Shown: positions 7,867 to 17,112, counted from the first letter of the stretch. The stretch is 64,000 nucleotides of DNA from JASLDZ01 sp965199975 (GCA_965199975.1 OZ241340.1:744001-808000); one strand, 5' to 3'. Numbers and translations: made by a program. The notes: generated from the sequence alone by a model not told the origin.

Positions 7867-9627
7867 ATGAGCCGGCCGGGCGGCGGGCGCGTGGCGGCCG
7901 CGCTCTTCGCCAGCCGCCTGCGCGGGGAGTGGCGCGCCACCCCCTTCTACGCCGCGGCCTTGAGCGGTCCGCGCCCCGCGGGTCTGGCGGCCGCGCCGCG
8001 CGATTTTCGCCCCCCCGATCCGGAGCTCGGCGCCGCCGCGCTGGAGGGACGCTTCGCCTTCGCCGGAGCGGAACTCGCCGCCGGCCTCGGGGGCGACCCG
8101 TGGGGCCAGCCCAGCCCTTCGCGCCTGGTGGCGCTGCAGCTCCACCGCTTCGCCTGGCTTCCGGCGCTGCTGGCGCTGGGCGACGCGGGCGTGGCCGAGG
8201 CGCTGCGCCTCTGGCTGGGCTGGGACGCCGTGTTCGGCAGGACCCCCGACGCGTTCAGCTGGAGCGGCGAGGCGCTGGAGCGGCGCCTGTTCAATCTGGC
8301 CTGCGGGGCCGACGCCCTGGCGCGGGCGGCCTCCGAAACGGAGGCGGCGGCGCTGACGCTATCGCTCGCCCGCCAGGCGCGTCACCTCCTGCGCCTGGAC
8401 GCCGGCCCGGCGCACCGGGCCGAGCGCCTCGTGGCGGTCGCCGTCGCGGGCGCGGCCCTGGCCGGAAAGGCGGGCGAGCTGCTGCAGCGCCGGGCGCTGG
8501 CGCGCCTCGCCCCCGCCCTGGAGGAGGCCGTGCCGCCCGACGGCGTGGTGAAGACGCGCTCGCCCGAGCAGGGGCTCGAGCTCCTGTTCGACCTCGCCAC
8601 GCTGGACGACGCGCTGGTGCAGCGCGCCGCCCCCGCCCCCGACGCCCTGCCCCGCGCCGCCGACCGGCTGGGCGGCGCGGTCGGCTTCTTCCGCCTGGGC
8701 GACGGGCGGCTGGCGGCGTTGAACGGCGGCGGCCCCGGCGTGGCGGAGCGCCTCCTCACCGTCGACGCCCTGACCGAGACGTCGGGCGCCAGCGCCTACG
8801 AGCGCACGCCGCAGAGCGGATATCACCGGCTGGAGGGCAGGCGCCTGCGCGCGGTGGTCGACGCCGGCGTGGCGCCGCCCGAAGGCTGGAGCCTCACCGC
8901 CTGCGCCCAGCCGCTGGGCTTCGCGCTCTCCGCCGGGCGCGACCGGCTGTTCGGCCCGGCGGGCTGGACGCCCGACGCGGCCGCCCCCGCCGGCCTGCGC
9001 CTCACCCCCGCCGGCTGCACCCTGTCGCTGGAGGGCGGGTCGGTCGGCGCGCCCCTCGTCGGCGCAGCCGCCAAGGCGCTCGGCGCCCGCCTGGTGGAGG
9101 GGCCGCTGCGGGTGGAGGCGCGCCGCAACGAGGCCGACGGCGGCGTCTGGCTGGACCTCGCCCACGACGGCTGGGTGGCGCGCGCGGGCCTGCTGCACCA
9201 GCGCCGCCTGTTCCTCGACCCGGCCACCGACGAGCTGCGAGGCGAGGACCGGCTGACGCCGGCCAGCGACGTGAGGCCGGCCAGGGTGGCGCGCCCGTTC
9301 GCGGTGCACTTCCACCTCGCCGCGGGGGTGGACGCCTCCATCGCGCGCGACGGCCGCTCCTGCCTCCTGCGCACGCCCCACGAAGGCGGCTGGCGGCTGC
9401 GCAGCGACGCGCCGGAGATGGCCGTGGAGCCCAGCCTCGTGGTCCAGGACGGCGTGGCGCGCCGCGGCCTGCAGCTCGTGCTGCGCGGCGCCACCTCGGA
9501 GGCCGGCGAGGCGCGGGTGCGCTGGAAGCTCTCCGCCTTCGTCCCGCCGGTGAAGCCGCCGCGGCCGGCCGAGGCGGCGGCCGAACCGCTGCTTGACGCC
9601 CCGCCGGCTGGAGGCCGCGCGCCATGA
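7867..9627 (+). CDS. heparinase II/III family protein
   Basis: The 586-residue protein matches the heparinase II/III family seen next to rsmB in Caulobacterales: an N-terminal all-alpha region with the LxLHRFAWLPAL-type block, then the C-terminal beta-sandwich with RTPQSGYHRLEG and the VHFHLAAGVDAS motif. Family members are polysaccharide lyases or homologues acting on acidic polysaccharides; the substrate here is unknown. No signal peptide is visible, so a cytoplasmic or non-classically placed protein is implied. The ATG at 7867 starts the conserved part. It overlaps the next gene by 4 bases, suggesting a shared envelope-polysaccharide function. Confidence 0.8.
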   Translation: MSRPGGGRVAAALFASRLRGEWRATPFYAAALSGPRPAGLAAAPRDFRPPDPELGAAALEGRFAFAGAELAAGLGGDPWGQPSPSRLVALQLHRFAWLPALLALGDAGVAEALRLWLGWDAVFGRTPDAFSWSGEALERRLFNLACGADALARAASETEAAALTLSLARQARHLLRLDAGPAHRAERLVAVAVAGAALAGKAGELLQRRALARLAPALEEAVPPDGVVKTRSPEQGLELLFDLATLDDALVQRAAPAPDALPRAADRLGGAVGFFRLGDGRLAALNGGGPGVAERLLTVDALTETSGASAYERTPQSGYHRLEGRRLRAVVDAGVAPPEGWSLTACAQPLGFALSAGRDRLFGPAGWTPDAAAPAGLRLTPAGCTLSLEGGSVGAPLVGAAAKALGARLVEGPLRVEARRNEADGGVWLDLAHDGWVARAGLLHQRRLFLDPATDELRGEDRLTPASDVRPARVARPFAVHFHLAAGVDASIARDGRSCLLRTPHEGGWRLRSDAPEMAVEPSLVVQDGVARRGLQLVLRGATSEAGEARVRWKLSAFVPPVKPPRPAEAAAEPLLDAPPAGGRAP

Positions 9628-11489
9628 GCGCATCCGCGACGCCGTCCGGCGCGTCCGGCCGGTTCACGGCCCTCCTGGTGTGGCTGCACGACGTGGCGCT
9701 GGCGGCGCTGGCCATGAGCGCGGTGCTGCTCGTGCGCTATCACTTCGAGCACAAGCCCGTGCCCGACCACCTGCTCGGGCGCTCGACGCTGGTGTTCGCG
9801 GCGGTGTGCGCCGTCGTCTTCCCGGCCTTCCGCCTGCACAAGGCGCTGTGGCGCTACACTTCGGCCGACGACCTCCTGCGCCTGTTCCTGGCGGTGGTGG
9901 CCGCCGACGTGCTGACCCTGCCGATCCTGTTCGCCGCCGACCGGCTGGCCGACTTCCCGCGCTCGACGCCGGTGATCGTGCCGCCGCTCCTGTTCCTGCT
10001 GCTGGCCTTCGGGCGCGCGACGGCGCAGGCGCAGGCGCGCGGCGACCTGGGGGCGGCGCTGCGGATCGAGCCCCGGGGCCTGCCGCCGGCGGTGGTGGTC
10101 GGCTCGGCGCGTGCGGCGGCGGACTACATCGGCGCCCTACGCCGCCGGCGCGACCCCACCGTGCGCATCGCGGGCGTGGTCGCGCTGGACGCCACGCGGG
10201 TGGGTCGCACCGTGCGCGGGGCCGAGGTGCTGGGCCCCCTCAACCGCCTCACCGACATCCTGCGCGCCCTGCGCGCCGCGGACGACGCCGAGCCCGTGGT
10301 GGTGCTGGCCGAACCCCGGCCCAAGCGCGCCCTGCTCGACGAGGTGGTGGCCGCCGCTGCGGGCGCGGGCGCCCAGGTCAGCCGCGTGCGCGAGGCCGGG
10401 GCGGGCGCCGATCTCGCCCCCGTGCAGGCCGCCGACCTCCTCGCCCGTCCGCCGCGCGTGCTCGATCTCGCCGCACCCCGCGCGCTGGTGGAGGGCCGCC
10501 GCGTGCTGGTGACCGGCGCCGGCGGCACCATCGGCTCGGAGCTGACCCGCCAGCTCCTGCGGCTCGACCCCGCCGAGCTGACGCTGGTGGATGCGTCGGA
10601 GTTCAACCTCTACGCCATCGACGCCGAGCTGGCGGCCTCGGGCGCGGCGCGCGTCTGGCGCGCCGAGCTGGGCGACGTGCGCGACCGTGCCCGCATGGCT
10701 GAGGTGTTCGCCCGCGCCCGCCCGCAGGTGGTGGTCCACGCCGCGGCGCTGAAGCACGTGCCGCTGATGGAGCTCAACCCCACCGAGGCGATGCGCACCA
10801 ACCTGGGCGGCACAGTGGTGATCGCGGAGCTGGCCTGCGCGCACGCGCAAGCGCTGGTGTTCATCTCCACCGACAAGGCGGTGAACCCCACCAACGTCAT
10901 GGGCGCCACCAAGCGCGCGGCCGAGCAGGTGGTGCAGGCCATCGCCGCGGGCGGCCCGTGCCGCGCGGCGGCGGTGCGCTTCGGCAACGTGCTGGGCTCG
11001 ACCGGGTCGGTGGTGCCCCTGTTCGAGCGCCAGATCGCCGCCGGCGGCCCGGTCACCGTCACCCATCCCGAGATGGTGCGCTATTTCATGACCGTGCAGG
11101 AGGCGGCGTCGCTCGTGCTGCAGGCCGCGGCCCTGCCGCAGGCGAGCGGCGAGGGCGGCGTCTACGTGCTCGACATGGGCGACCCGGTGCGCATCGAGGA
11201 CCTGGCGCGCCAGATGATCCGCCTGCACGGCCTGCGGCCCGAGGCCGACATCGCCATCGTCCACACCGGCCTGCGCGCGGGCGAGAAGCTCTACGAGGAG
11301 GTCTTCTACGACCCCGAGACCGCCCGGCCCACGGCGGCCGACGGCGTGTTCATGGCCGAGGACCCCGCACCCGCCTGGGCCCTGCTGAGGCCGCAGGTGG
11401 AGGCGCTGCTGGCCGCCGCCGAGGCGCAGGACGACGCCGACGCGCTGGCGCGCCTGCAGGCGCTGGTGCCCCACTTCACCCGGGCGTGA
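9624..11489 (+). CDS. membrane-anchored nucleotide-sugar epimerase/dehydratase (WbpM/CapD type)
   Basis: The 621-residue protein starts with four hydrophobic helices (about residues 12-115), then a CoA-binding-like Rossmann segment, then a second NAD-binding Rossmann domain starting VTGAGGTIG (296-304). The STDKAVNPTNVMG block at 415-427 identifies the WbpM/FlaA1/CapD branch, which dehydrates or epimerises UDP-GlcNAc-type sugars for O-antigen or capsule. The C-terminal part carries GLRAGEKLYEE. It overlaps the heparinase-like gene by ATGA and is the likely partner in surface polysaccharide metabolism. Confidence 0.9.
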   Translation: MSASATPSGASGRFTALLVWLHDVALAALAMSAVLLVRYHFEHKPVPDHLLGRSTLVFAAVCAVVFPAFRLHKALWRYTSADDLLRLFLAVVAADVLTLPILFAADRLADFPRSTPVIVPPLLFLLLAFGRATAQAQARGDLGAALRIEPRGLPPAVVVGSARAAADYIGALRRRRDPTVRIAGVVALDATRVGRTVRGAEVLGPLNRLTDILRALRAADDAEPVVVLAEPRPKRALLDEVVAAAAGAGAQVSRVREAGAGADLAPVQAADLLARPPRVLDLAAPRALVEGRRVLVTGAGGTIGSELTRQLLRLDPAELTLVDASEFNLYAIDAELAASGAARVWRAELGDVRDRARMAEVFARARPQVVVHAAALKHVPLMELNPTEAMRTNLGGTVVIAELACAHAQALVFISTDKAVNPTNVMGATKRAAEQVVQAIAAGGPCRAAAVRFGNVLGSTGSVVPLFERQIAAGGPVTVTHPEMVRYFMTVQEAASLVLQAAALPQASGEGGVYVLDMGDPVRIEDLARQMIRLHGLRPEADIAIVHTGLRAGEKLYEEVFYDPETARPTAADGVFMAEDPAPAWALLRPQVEALLAAAEAQDDADALARLQALVPHFTRA

Positions 11490-11567
11490 GGCGCAGCGGG
11501 CACGGCGGGCGCGAAATGCCGATCCTGTGATTCCGCGCAGGCCCCGCCTGCGCTAAGCTGCCGGCCG

Positions 11568-12857
11568 ATGGACAGGCGCGCATTCCTCGGCACGGCGGCC
11601 AGCTTCGCCTTCCTCCCCGCCCTGCCGCAGGTGCCCTACACCAGCCTGGGCGCCATGGGGCCGGAGGGGGCGGTCTCGCTCACGGGCGCGGCCTTCACCC
11701 AGTGGCTGGTCGATTTCCGCGCCCGGGCGGCCGCCGCCGGCCTGCCCCCCGACTTCCTGGCGCTGGAACTGGCGGGCCTCGCCCCCGACCCGACGGTGGT
11801 GGCCAACGACAGCCGCCAGCCGGAGTTCTCCAAGCCGGTCTCCGCCTACCTGGCCGCCTCGCTGGCCGAGGGGCGGGTCTCGGCCGGGCGCGAGCATCGC
11901 CAGGTGGCGTGGCTCGATCCCGTGGCGCAGCGCTTCGGCGCCCCCTCGGCGATCCTCGTGGCCATCTGGGGCATGGAGTCCGGCTACGGCCAGGTCATGG
12001 GCGACCATGACGTGGTGCGCGCCTTTGCGACGCTGGCCGCCCAGGGCCGCCGCCGCGCGTGGGCCGAGAGCCAGCTGATCACCACGCTGAAGCTGATCGC
12101 CTCGGGCGACAACACCCGCGAGCAGCTCACCGGCTCCTGGGCCGGCGCCATGGGCCAGACCCAGTTCACCCCGGAGGACTACGTCCGCTACGCGGTGGAC
12201 GCCGACGGCGACGGGCGGCGCGACATCTGGCGCTCGGCGCCCGACGCCCTGGGTTCGGCGGCCAACTTCCTCAAGGTCAAGGCGGGCTGGCGGCTCGGGG
12301 AGGGCTGGCAGCGCGAGGTGACCGCGCCGAAGGGGTTCGACTACATGCTGGTGGAGGCGCCGGCCCGCCCCTGGGCCGACTGGGCGTCGGCGGGGCTGCG
12401 CACCGCCGACGGCCTGCCGCTGCGGCCTGCCGACGTCGCGGCGCCCGCGCAGCTGCTCATGCCCATGGGCTGGCGCGGGCCGGCGATCCTGGTCTTCCCC
12501 AACCACTTCGCCATCCGCGCCTACAACAACTCGGTCAGCTACGCCCTGGCCGTCGGCCTCCTGGCGCAACGGATCGAGGGTGGGCCCGGCCTGCTCGCGC
12601 CGTGGCCCGACGACAAGCCCACCTCGCTGGACGATCGCCGCGCCGCCCAGCTCGCCCTGGCCCGCCTCGGCTACGATCCGGGCGCCATCGACGGCGTGCT
12701 GGGCGCGGGCGTGCGCCGGGCCGCGCGCCAGTGGCAGCAGTCGCGCGGCCTGCCGACCGACGGCTATCTCTCGTGGGAGCTGCTCCAGCGCCTCAGGGCC
12801 GAGGCGGCGGGGGCGCCCGCCGCTCCAGCCTTGAGCGGCGCGGGCTCGCCGCTATAG
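11568..12857 (+). CDS. lytic murein transglycosylase (MltB family) with peptidoglycan-binding domain
   Basis: The 429-residue protein begins with a Tat/Sec-like signal (DRRAFLGTAASFAFL). The MltB-type catalytic domain contains IWGMESGYG with the catalytic Glu at 137 and the conserved SWAGAMGQTQFTP block. The last about 65 residues form a PG_binding_1 domain (ARLGYDPGAIDGVLG). It cleaves the MurNAc-GlcNAc bond of peptidoglycan to 1,6-anhydro products in the periplasm. It is a single-gene unit; the oxidase subunit gene follows 59 bases later. Confidence 0.92.
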   Translation: MDRRAFLGTAASFAFLPALPQVPYTSLGAMGPEGAVSLTGAAFTQWLVDFRARAAAAGLPPDFLALELAGLAPDPTVVANDSRQPEFSKPVSAYLAASLAEGRVSAGREHRQVAWLDPVAQRFGAPSAILVAIWGMESGYGQVMGDHDVVRAFATLAAQGRRRAWAESQLITTLKLIASGDNTREQLTGSWAGAMGQTQFTPEDYVRYAVDADGDGRRDIWRSAPDALGSAANFLKVKAGWRLGEGWQREVTAPKGFDYMLVEAPARPWADWASAGLRTADGLPLRPADVAAPAQLLMPMGWRGPAILVFPNHFAIRAYNNSVSYALAVGLLAQRIEGGPGLLAPWPDDKPTSLDDRRAAQLALARLGYDPGAIDGVLGAGVRRAARQWQQSRGLPTDGYLSWELLQRLRAEAAGAPAAPALSGAGSPL

Positions 12858-12916
12858 AACCGCTTACGCGCGGCGCCCGGCCGCGAGCGACGCCGCCTTC
12901 AGGATTTTCCGCGACC

Positions 12917-13192
12917 ATGGACACCGCCTCCATCCCCAATCTCGGCGAGGACGAGCCTGTGACGACCCAGGACATGGAAATCAGCGAACAGGTCTCGACC
13001 TACCGCTTCTTCAACGGGCTGGTGAAGTGGGGCTCGCTGGGGGTGGCGACGGCGGTGTTCTTCCTGGTGCTCCTGTTCTGCGCGCATGCGGGCTTCTTCC
13101 CCTCGCTGATCCTGGCCGCGATGCTGCTGGCGGCCGGCGTCTTCGGCCTGCGCGGCAAGGTGGCCGCCGACCCAGTGCGCTCGCCGGCCTGA
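12917..13192 (+). CDS. aa3-type cytochrome c oxidase subunit IV
   Basis: This 91-residue protein has an acidic N-terminal tail, then the short core MEISEQVSTYRFFNGLVKW typical of the alphaproteobacterial aa3 oxidase subunit IV family, and a hydrophobic C-terminal stretch (about residues 45-80). The subunit is a small inner-membrane accessory to cytochrome c oxidase. Starts at 12917 or at 12974 (inside the core motif) are both possible; I took the longer. The same gene is commonly found next to the transhydrogenase operon in related genomes. Confidence 0.8.
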   Translation: MDTASIPNLGEDEPVTTQDMEISEQVSTYRFFNGLVKWGSLGVATAVFFLVLLFCAHAGFFPSLILAAMLLAAGVFGLRGKVAADPVRSPA

Positions 13193-13286
13193 CGCGGCCC
13201 GGCGGCGGCCTCTCTCGTGCTGGACAGCCGCGCCAACCCCCGCCAAGCTCCCCTGCACGCGCCGCCTTCGGCGTGAGGGGAGGCGC

Positions 13287-14462
13287 ATGGGCGCGACGAT
13301 CGCCGTTCTCCGTGAGCGCGCGCCGGGCGAGTCCCGCGTCGCGGCCACCCCCGATAGCGTGAAGCGCCTCGCCGCCCTCGGCGCCCAGGTGGCGGTCGAG
13401 GCCGGCGCGGGCGCTGCCGCCGCCTATCCCGACGCCGACTACGCCGCCGCCGGCGCCCGCGTCGCGCCCACCGCCGTCGAGGCCCTGCAGGAGGCCGACG
13501 TCGTCTTCGCGGTGCGCACGCCCACGGCCGACGCCCTCGAGGCGATCCCCGCCTCCGCCGTGGTCGTCGCCCTGCTCGACCCCCACGCGCGCCGCGCCGA
13601 GCTCGATGTGCTGGCCGCCCGCGGCGTCACCGCCGTGGCCATGGAGTTCGTGCCGCGCATCAGCCGCGCCCAGGCGATGGACGCGCTGTCCTCCCAGGCC
13701 AACCTGGCCGGCTATCGGGCGGTGATCGAGGGCGCGCGCCTCTACGGCCGGGCCTTCCCGATGATGATGACCGCGGCGGGCACGGTGGCGGCGGCCAAGG
13801 TGTTCGTGATGGGCGCGGGCGTGGCGGGGCTGCAGGCCATCGCCACGGCGCGCCGGCTGGGCGCGGTCGTCACCGCCACCGACGTGCGCCCGGCCAGCAA
13901 GGAGCAGGTGGAGAGCCTCGGAGCCAAGTTCGTCGCGGTGATGGACGAGGAGTTCAAGGCCGCCGAGACCGCCGCCGGCTACGCCAAGGCCATGAGCGCC
14001 GAGTACCAGGCCAAGCAGGCCGAGCTGGTGGGCGAGCACCTCAAGAAGCAGGACGTGGTGATCACCACCGCCCTCATCCCCGGCCGCCCGTCGCCGCGGC
14101 TGGTCACCGCCGCCCAGGTGGCCGCCATGCGCGCCGGTTCGGTGCTGGTCGACCTGGCGGTGGCGCAGGGCGGCAACGTCGAGGGCGCCCGCGCCGGCGA
14201 GACGGTGGAGACGCCCAACGGCGCCCGCATCCTGGGCCTGGGCGATCCCACCGCCGGCATCGCCGCCGACGCCAGCGCCCTCTACGCCCGCAACCTGGTG
14301 AGCCTCGCCGGCCTCCTGCTCTCGAAGGAGGGTGCGCTGGAGCCGCAGTGGGATGACGAGATCCTCAAGGCCGCCGTCGTCGCCCGGGGCGGCGAGGTGA
14401 TGCACCCGGGCTTGACGCCCGCCGGGGCCCAGCCTGTGCTGACCGCGCCGGGCGCCGCCTGA
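13287..14462 (+). CDS. pntA: NAD(P) transhydrogenase subunit alpha part 1
   Basis: The 391-residue soluble subunit (domain I) binds NADH and passes hydride to NADP in domain III of PntB. Family marks are RERAPGESRVAATPD at the start, the MSSQANLAGYRAV-type region, and the dinucleotide fold VFVMGAGVAGLQAIATARRLGA. It is the first gene of an operon that would normally run pntAA-pntAB-pntB. Here a small membrane protein and a toxin-antitoxin pair are interposed. Its TGA overlaps the following ATG by one base. Confidence 0.95.
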   Translation: MGATIAVLRERAPGESRVAATPDSVKRLAALGAQVAVEAGAGAAAAYPDADYAAAGARVAPTAVEALQEADVVFAVRTPTADALEAIPASAVVVALLDPHARRAELDVLAARGVTAVAMEFVPRISRAQAMDALSSQANLAGYRAVIEGARLYGRAFPMMMTAAGTVAAAKVFVMGAGVAGLQAIATARRLGAVVTATDVRPASKEQVESLGAKFVAVMDEEFKAAETAAGYAKAMSAEYQAKQAELVGEHLKKQDVVITTALIPGRPSPRLVTAAQVAAMRAGSVLVDLAVAQGGNVEGARAGETVETPNGARILGLGDPTAGIAADASALYARNLVSLAGLLLSKEGALEPQWDDEILKAAVVARGGEVMHPGLTPAGAQPVLTAPGAA

Positions 14463-14725
14463 TGCGCACGCTGCTCGCGGTTCTGGCCTGGTGCGTCATG
14501 GTCGGAGCGGTGCTCGGCTCCGGCTTCGCAGTGCTCGGCGCCCTCAGCGTCATGCACGAGAGAGGCATTGCGATCTCGGCGTCCGCAGGCCCCATGTTCT
14601 ACCTCGCCGTCAACACCGGCTTCCGACTGGTCGAGGCGTTCGCGCTCGGGCTGGGGCTGCTGTTCCTGCTGAACGTCGACAAGCGCCTGCGGACGGGTCA
14701 CGCCGCCGGCCTGGAGACCCGTTGA
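14462..14725 (+). CDS. small two-helix membrane protein inside the pnt operon
   Basis: The 87-residue protein has two clear hydrophobic segments (about residues 5-30 and 45-70), separated by HERGIAISASAGP. It ends in a basic tail. I do not recognise a family. The ATG overlaps the pntAA stop by one base and its own stop overlaps the pntAB ATG by one base, so it is translationally coupled on both sides. This context suggests a partner or assembly factor of the transhydrogenase, which is inference only. Confidence 0.75.
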   Translation: MRTLLAVLAWCVMVGAVLGSGFAVLGALSVMHERGIAISASAGPMFYLAVNTGFRLVEAFALGLGLLFLLNVDKRLRTGHAAGLETR

Positions 14726-15051
14726 TGGACCTCGTCGACCCCGTCGTCTTCCGCCTGGCGATCTTCGTTCTGGCCGTGTTCGTGGGCTACTACGTGGTGT
14801 GGAGCGTAACGCCCGCCCTGCACACGCCGCTGATGGCGGTCACCAATGCGGTGTCGAGCGTGATCGTGGTCGGGGCCCTCCTGGCCGCCGCCGCCCACGG
14901 CGCTGCGGGCGAGGGCGCGCCCGTCCACGTGTGGGTCAGCAAGGGGGCGGGGGGCCTGGCCGTGGCGCTGGCCTCGGTGAACATCTTCGGAGGCTTCCTG
15001 GTCACCCAGCGCATGCTGGCCATGTACCGCAAGAAAGAGCGGGCGAAGTGA
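14725..15051 (+). CDS. pntAB: NAD(P) transhydrogenase subunit alpha part 2
   Basis: The 108-residue membrane subunit supplies helices of the proton channel (domain II). It has the family sequence YYVVWSVTPALHTPLMAVTN and the late NIFGGFLVTQRMLAMYR block before a basic end. Together with PntAA and PntB it makes the proton-translocating transhydrogenase that produces NADPH. The first codon overlaps the stop of the small membrane gene, and its TGA overlaps the GTG of mntA. Confidence 0.95.
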   Translation: MDLVDPVVFRLAIFVLAVFVGYYVVWSVTPALHTPLMAVTNAVSSVIVVGALLAAAAHGAAGEGAPVHVWVSKGAGGLAVALASVNIFGGFLVTQRMLAMYRKKERAK

Positions 15052-15350
15052 CCCGCCCGCCTGCGGCTTTAAGCGAGGTGCTGAGCGTCCTGCGTCAGCG
15101 CCAGACGGAGGCGCGCGCCCTCGGCGTGGAGCTGGTCGGGGTCGTCGGTTCCGTCGCCCGGGGAGACGCGCGGGCGGACAGCGACGTCGACATCATCGTT
15201 CGTCACTCCGGAGCCGCGAGCCTGTTCGCGCTCATGCGCTTCGAAGCCCGTCTGAAGGCCGACCTCGGACGCCCCGTAGACCTCGTATTCAGCGAGGGCC
15301 TCAAGCCCGAGCGCAGGATGCACATCGAGCGAGACTTGGCGCTCCTGTGA
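15048..15350 (+). CDS. mntA: MntA-type minimal nucleotidyltransferase antitoxin
   Basis: The 100-residue protein is a minimal nucleotidyltransferase: GSVARG at 34-39 followed by the metal-binding D46 and D48 (DSDVDIIV). In type VII toxin-antitoxin systems MntA inactivates HepT by transferring AMP to a tyrosine. GTG at 15048 overlaps the pntAB stop by 4 bases and its own stop overlaps the hepT GTG by 4 bases. It therefore lacks its own promoter region and would be co-translated with the pnt genes. Active-site residues are intact. Confidence 0.85.
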   Translation: MTRPPAALSEVLSVLRQRQTEARALGVELVGVVGSVARGDARADSDVDIIVRHSGAASLFALMRFEARLKADLGRPVDLVFSEGLKPERRMHIERDLALL

Positions 15351-15700
15351 TCGCGCCTGAGGTCAAATTCCGCCTGGAGGACATGAGGGACTACGCCCAG
15401 GATGCGCTGGACCTTCTCGGAGACCTGACGGGAGACGAGGTCAACGCATCGCGCGAGACCAGCTACGCGATCTCCTACGCGGTGCAGGTGGTGGGCGAGG
15501 TCGCGTCGAAGATCCCTCGCATCATGCGCGAAGCGCATCCGGAGATCGATTGGGAGCCGGCCGTCAACCTCAGGCATCGCCTGGTTCACGCCTATCGCGC
15601 TATTCTCATGCCGATCGTCGTCAAGGCGATCCGCGACGAGTTTCCCGGCCTGATCGCGGAGATCGGGCGCATCCTGGCCGGCGAGGACGACCCCGCATGA
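15347..15700 (+). CDS. hepT: HepT-like HEPN ribonuclease toxin
   Basis: The 117-residue all-helical protein belongs to the DUF86/HEPN family. The RX4HXY motif is complete (R76, H81, Y83 in RHRLVHAY): R and H form the RNase site, and the Tyr is the residue AMPylated by MntA in the characterised type VII systems. It starts at GTG 15347, four bases inside mntA, and its TGA overlaps the pntB ATG. The pair thus sits exactly between pntAB and pntB without disturbing either frame. Confidence 0.85.
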   Translation: MIAPEVKFRLEDMRDYAQDALDLLGDLTGDEVNASRETSYAISYAVQVVGEVASKIPRIMREAHPEIDWEPAVNLRHRLVHAYRAILMPIVVKAIRDEFPGLIAEIGRILAGEDDPA

Positions 15701-17112
15701 ACGCCAACCTCGCGGCCCTGCTCTATCTCGCCTCAGGCGTGCTGTTCATCCTGACGCTGCGGGGGCTCTCCAGCCCGGAAACCAGCCGGCGGGGGAACAC
15801 GCTGGGCATGGTGGGCATGGCCATCGCCGTCGCCACCGCGCTGGCCACCCTGTGGAGCCAGGGCGCGCTGGACGCGACGACGCTGGCGGTGATCGTGGGC
15901 GGGGTGGCGGTGGGCGGCGGCGCGGGGGCGGTGATCGCGCGCCGCGTGGCCATGACCTCCATGCCGCAGCTGGTGGCCGCCTTCCACTCGCTGGTGGGCC
16001 TGGCCGCGTGCCTGGTGGCGGTGGCGGCGATCTACACGCCGGCCGCCTACGGCATCGCCGCGCCCGGAGGCGGCGTGCGGCTGGAAAGCCTGATCGAGCT
16101 CTCCATCGGGGTGGCGATCGGCGCGGTGACCTTCACAGGCTCGTTGATCGCCTTTGCAAAATTGAACGGCAGCATGAGCGGGGCTCCGATCCTGCTCCCC
16201 GGCCGCCACCTTCTGAACATCGCGCTGGCGGTCGCCCTCGTCGTGCTGATCGTGGTGCTGTCGCTGAGCGGCGGGACGGCGCTGTGGGCCTTCTGGGCCG
16301 TCTTCGCCGTGGCGCTGGTGCTGGGCTTCACCCTGATCATCCCCATCGGCGGGGCCGACATGCCGGTCGTGGTCTCGATGTTGAACAGCTACTCGGGCTG
16401 GGCGGCGGCGGCGCTGGGGTTCACGCTGGAGAACACCACGCTGATCATCACCGGCGCACTGGTGGGCAGCTCGGGCGCCATCCTCAGCTACATCATGTGC
16501 AAGGCGATGAACCGCTCCTTCGTGAGCGTGATCCTGGGCGGCTTCGGGGCGGTGGCCGCCGCGGGCGAGGGCGGCGCGAAGGAGACGCGGCCGGTCAAGC
16601 AGGGTTCGGCCGAGGACGCGGCCTTCATCATGAAGAACGCGTCGAAGGTGATCATCGTCCCCGGCTACGGCATGGCGGTGGCCCAGGCGCAGCATGCCCT
16701 GCGCGAGATGGCCGACACGCTGAAGAAGGAGGGTGTGGAGGTGAAGTACGCCATCCACCCCGTGGCCGGTCGCATGCCGGGCCACATGAACGTGCTCCTG
16801 GCCGAGGCCAACGTGCCCTACGACGAGGTGTTCGAGCTGGAGGACATCAACGCCGAGTTCGCCACCGCCGACGTGGCCTTCGTCATCGGCGCCAACGACG
16901 TGACCAACCCCTCGGCCAAGACCGACCCGCAGAGCCCCATTTACGGCATGCCGGTGCTCGACGTCGAGAAGGCGCGCACCGTGCTGTTCGTCAAGCGCAG
17001 CATGGGCTCGGGGTACGCCGGGGTGGAGAACCCGCTGTTCTTCCAGGACAACACCATGATGCTGTTCGCCGACGCGAAGAAGATGGTCGAGGGCATCGTC
17101 AAGGCGCTGTGA
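15697..17112 (+). CDS. pntB: NAD(P) transhydrogenase subunit beta
   Basis: The 471-residue subunit has about nine membrane helices (domain II) followed by the NADP-binding domain III. Marks are the GRHLLNIALA turn, ENTTLIITGALVGSSGAILS, and domain III VIIVPGYGMAVAQAQHALRE with NPSAKTDPQSPIYGMPVLDV and FVKRSMGSGYAGVENPLF. It couples proton entry to hydride transfer from NADH to NADP. The start ATG at 15697 overlaps the hepT stop by 4 bases. The end overlaps the convergent ATP-grasp gene by 14 bases. Confidence 0.96.
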   Translation: MNANLAALLYLASGVLFILTLRGLSSPETSRRGNTLGMVGMAIAVATALATLWSQGALDATTLAVIVGGVAVGGGAGAVIARRVAMTSMPQLVAAFHSLVGLAACLVAVAAIYTPAAYGIAAPGGGVRLESLIELSIGVAIGAVTFTGSLIAFAKLNGSMSGAPILLPGRHLLNIALAVALVVLIVVLSLSGGTALWAFWAVFAVALVLGFTLIIPIGGADMPVVVSMLNSYSGWAAAALGFTLENTTLIITGALVGSSGAILSYIMCKAMNRSFVSVILGGFGAVAAAGEGGAKETRPVKQGSAEDAAFIMKNASKVIIVPGYGMAVAQAQHALREMADTLKKEGVEVKYAIHPVAGRMPGHMNVLLAEANVPYDEVFELEDINAEFATADVAFVIGANDVTNPSAKTDPQSPIYGMPVLDVEKARTVLFVKRSMGSGYAGVENPLFFQDNTMMLFADAKKMVEGIVKAL

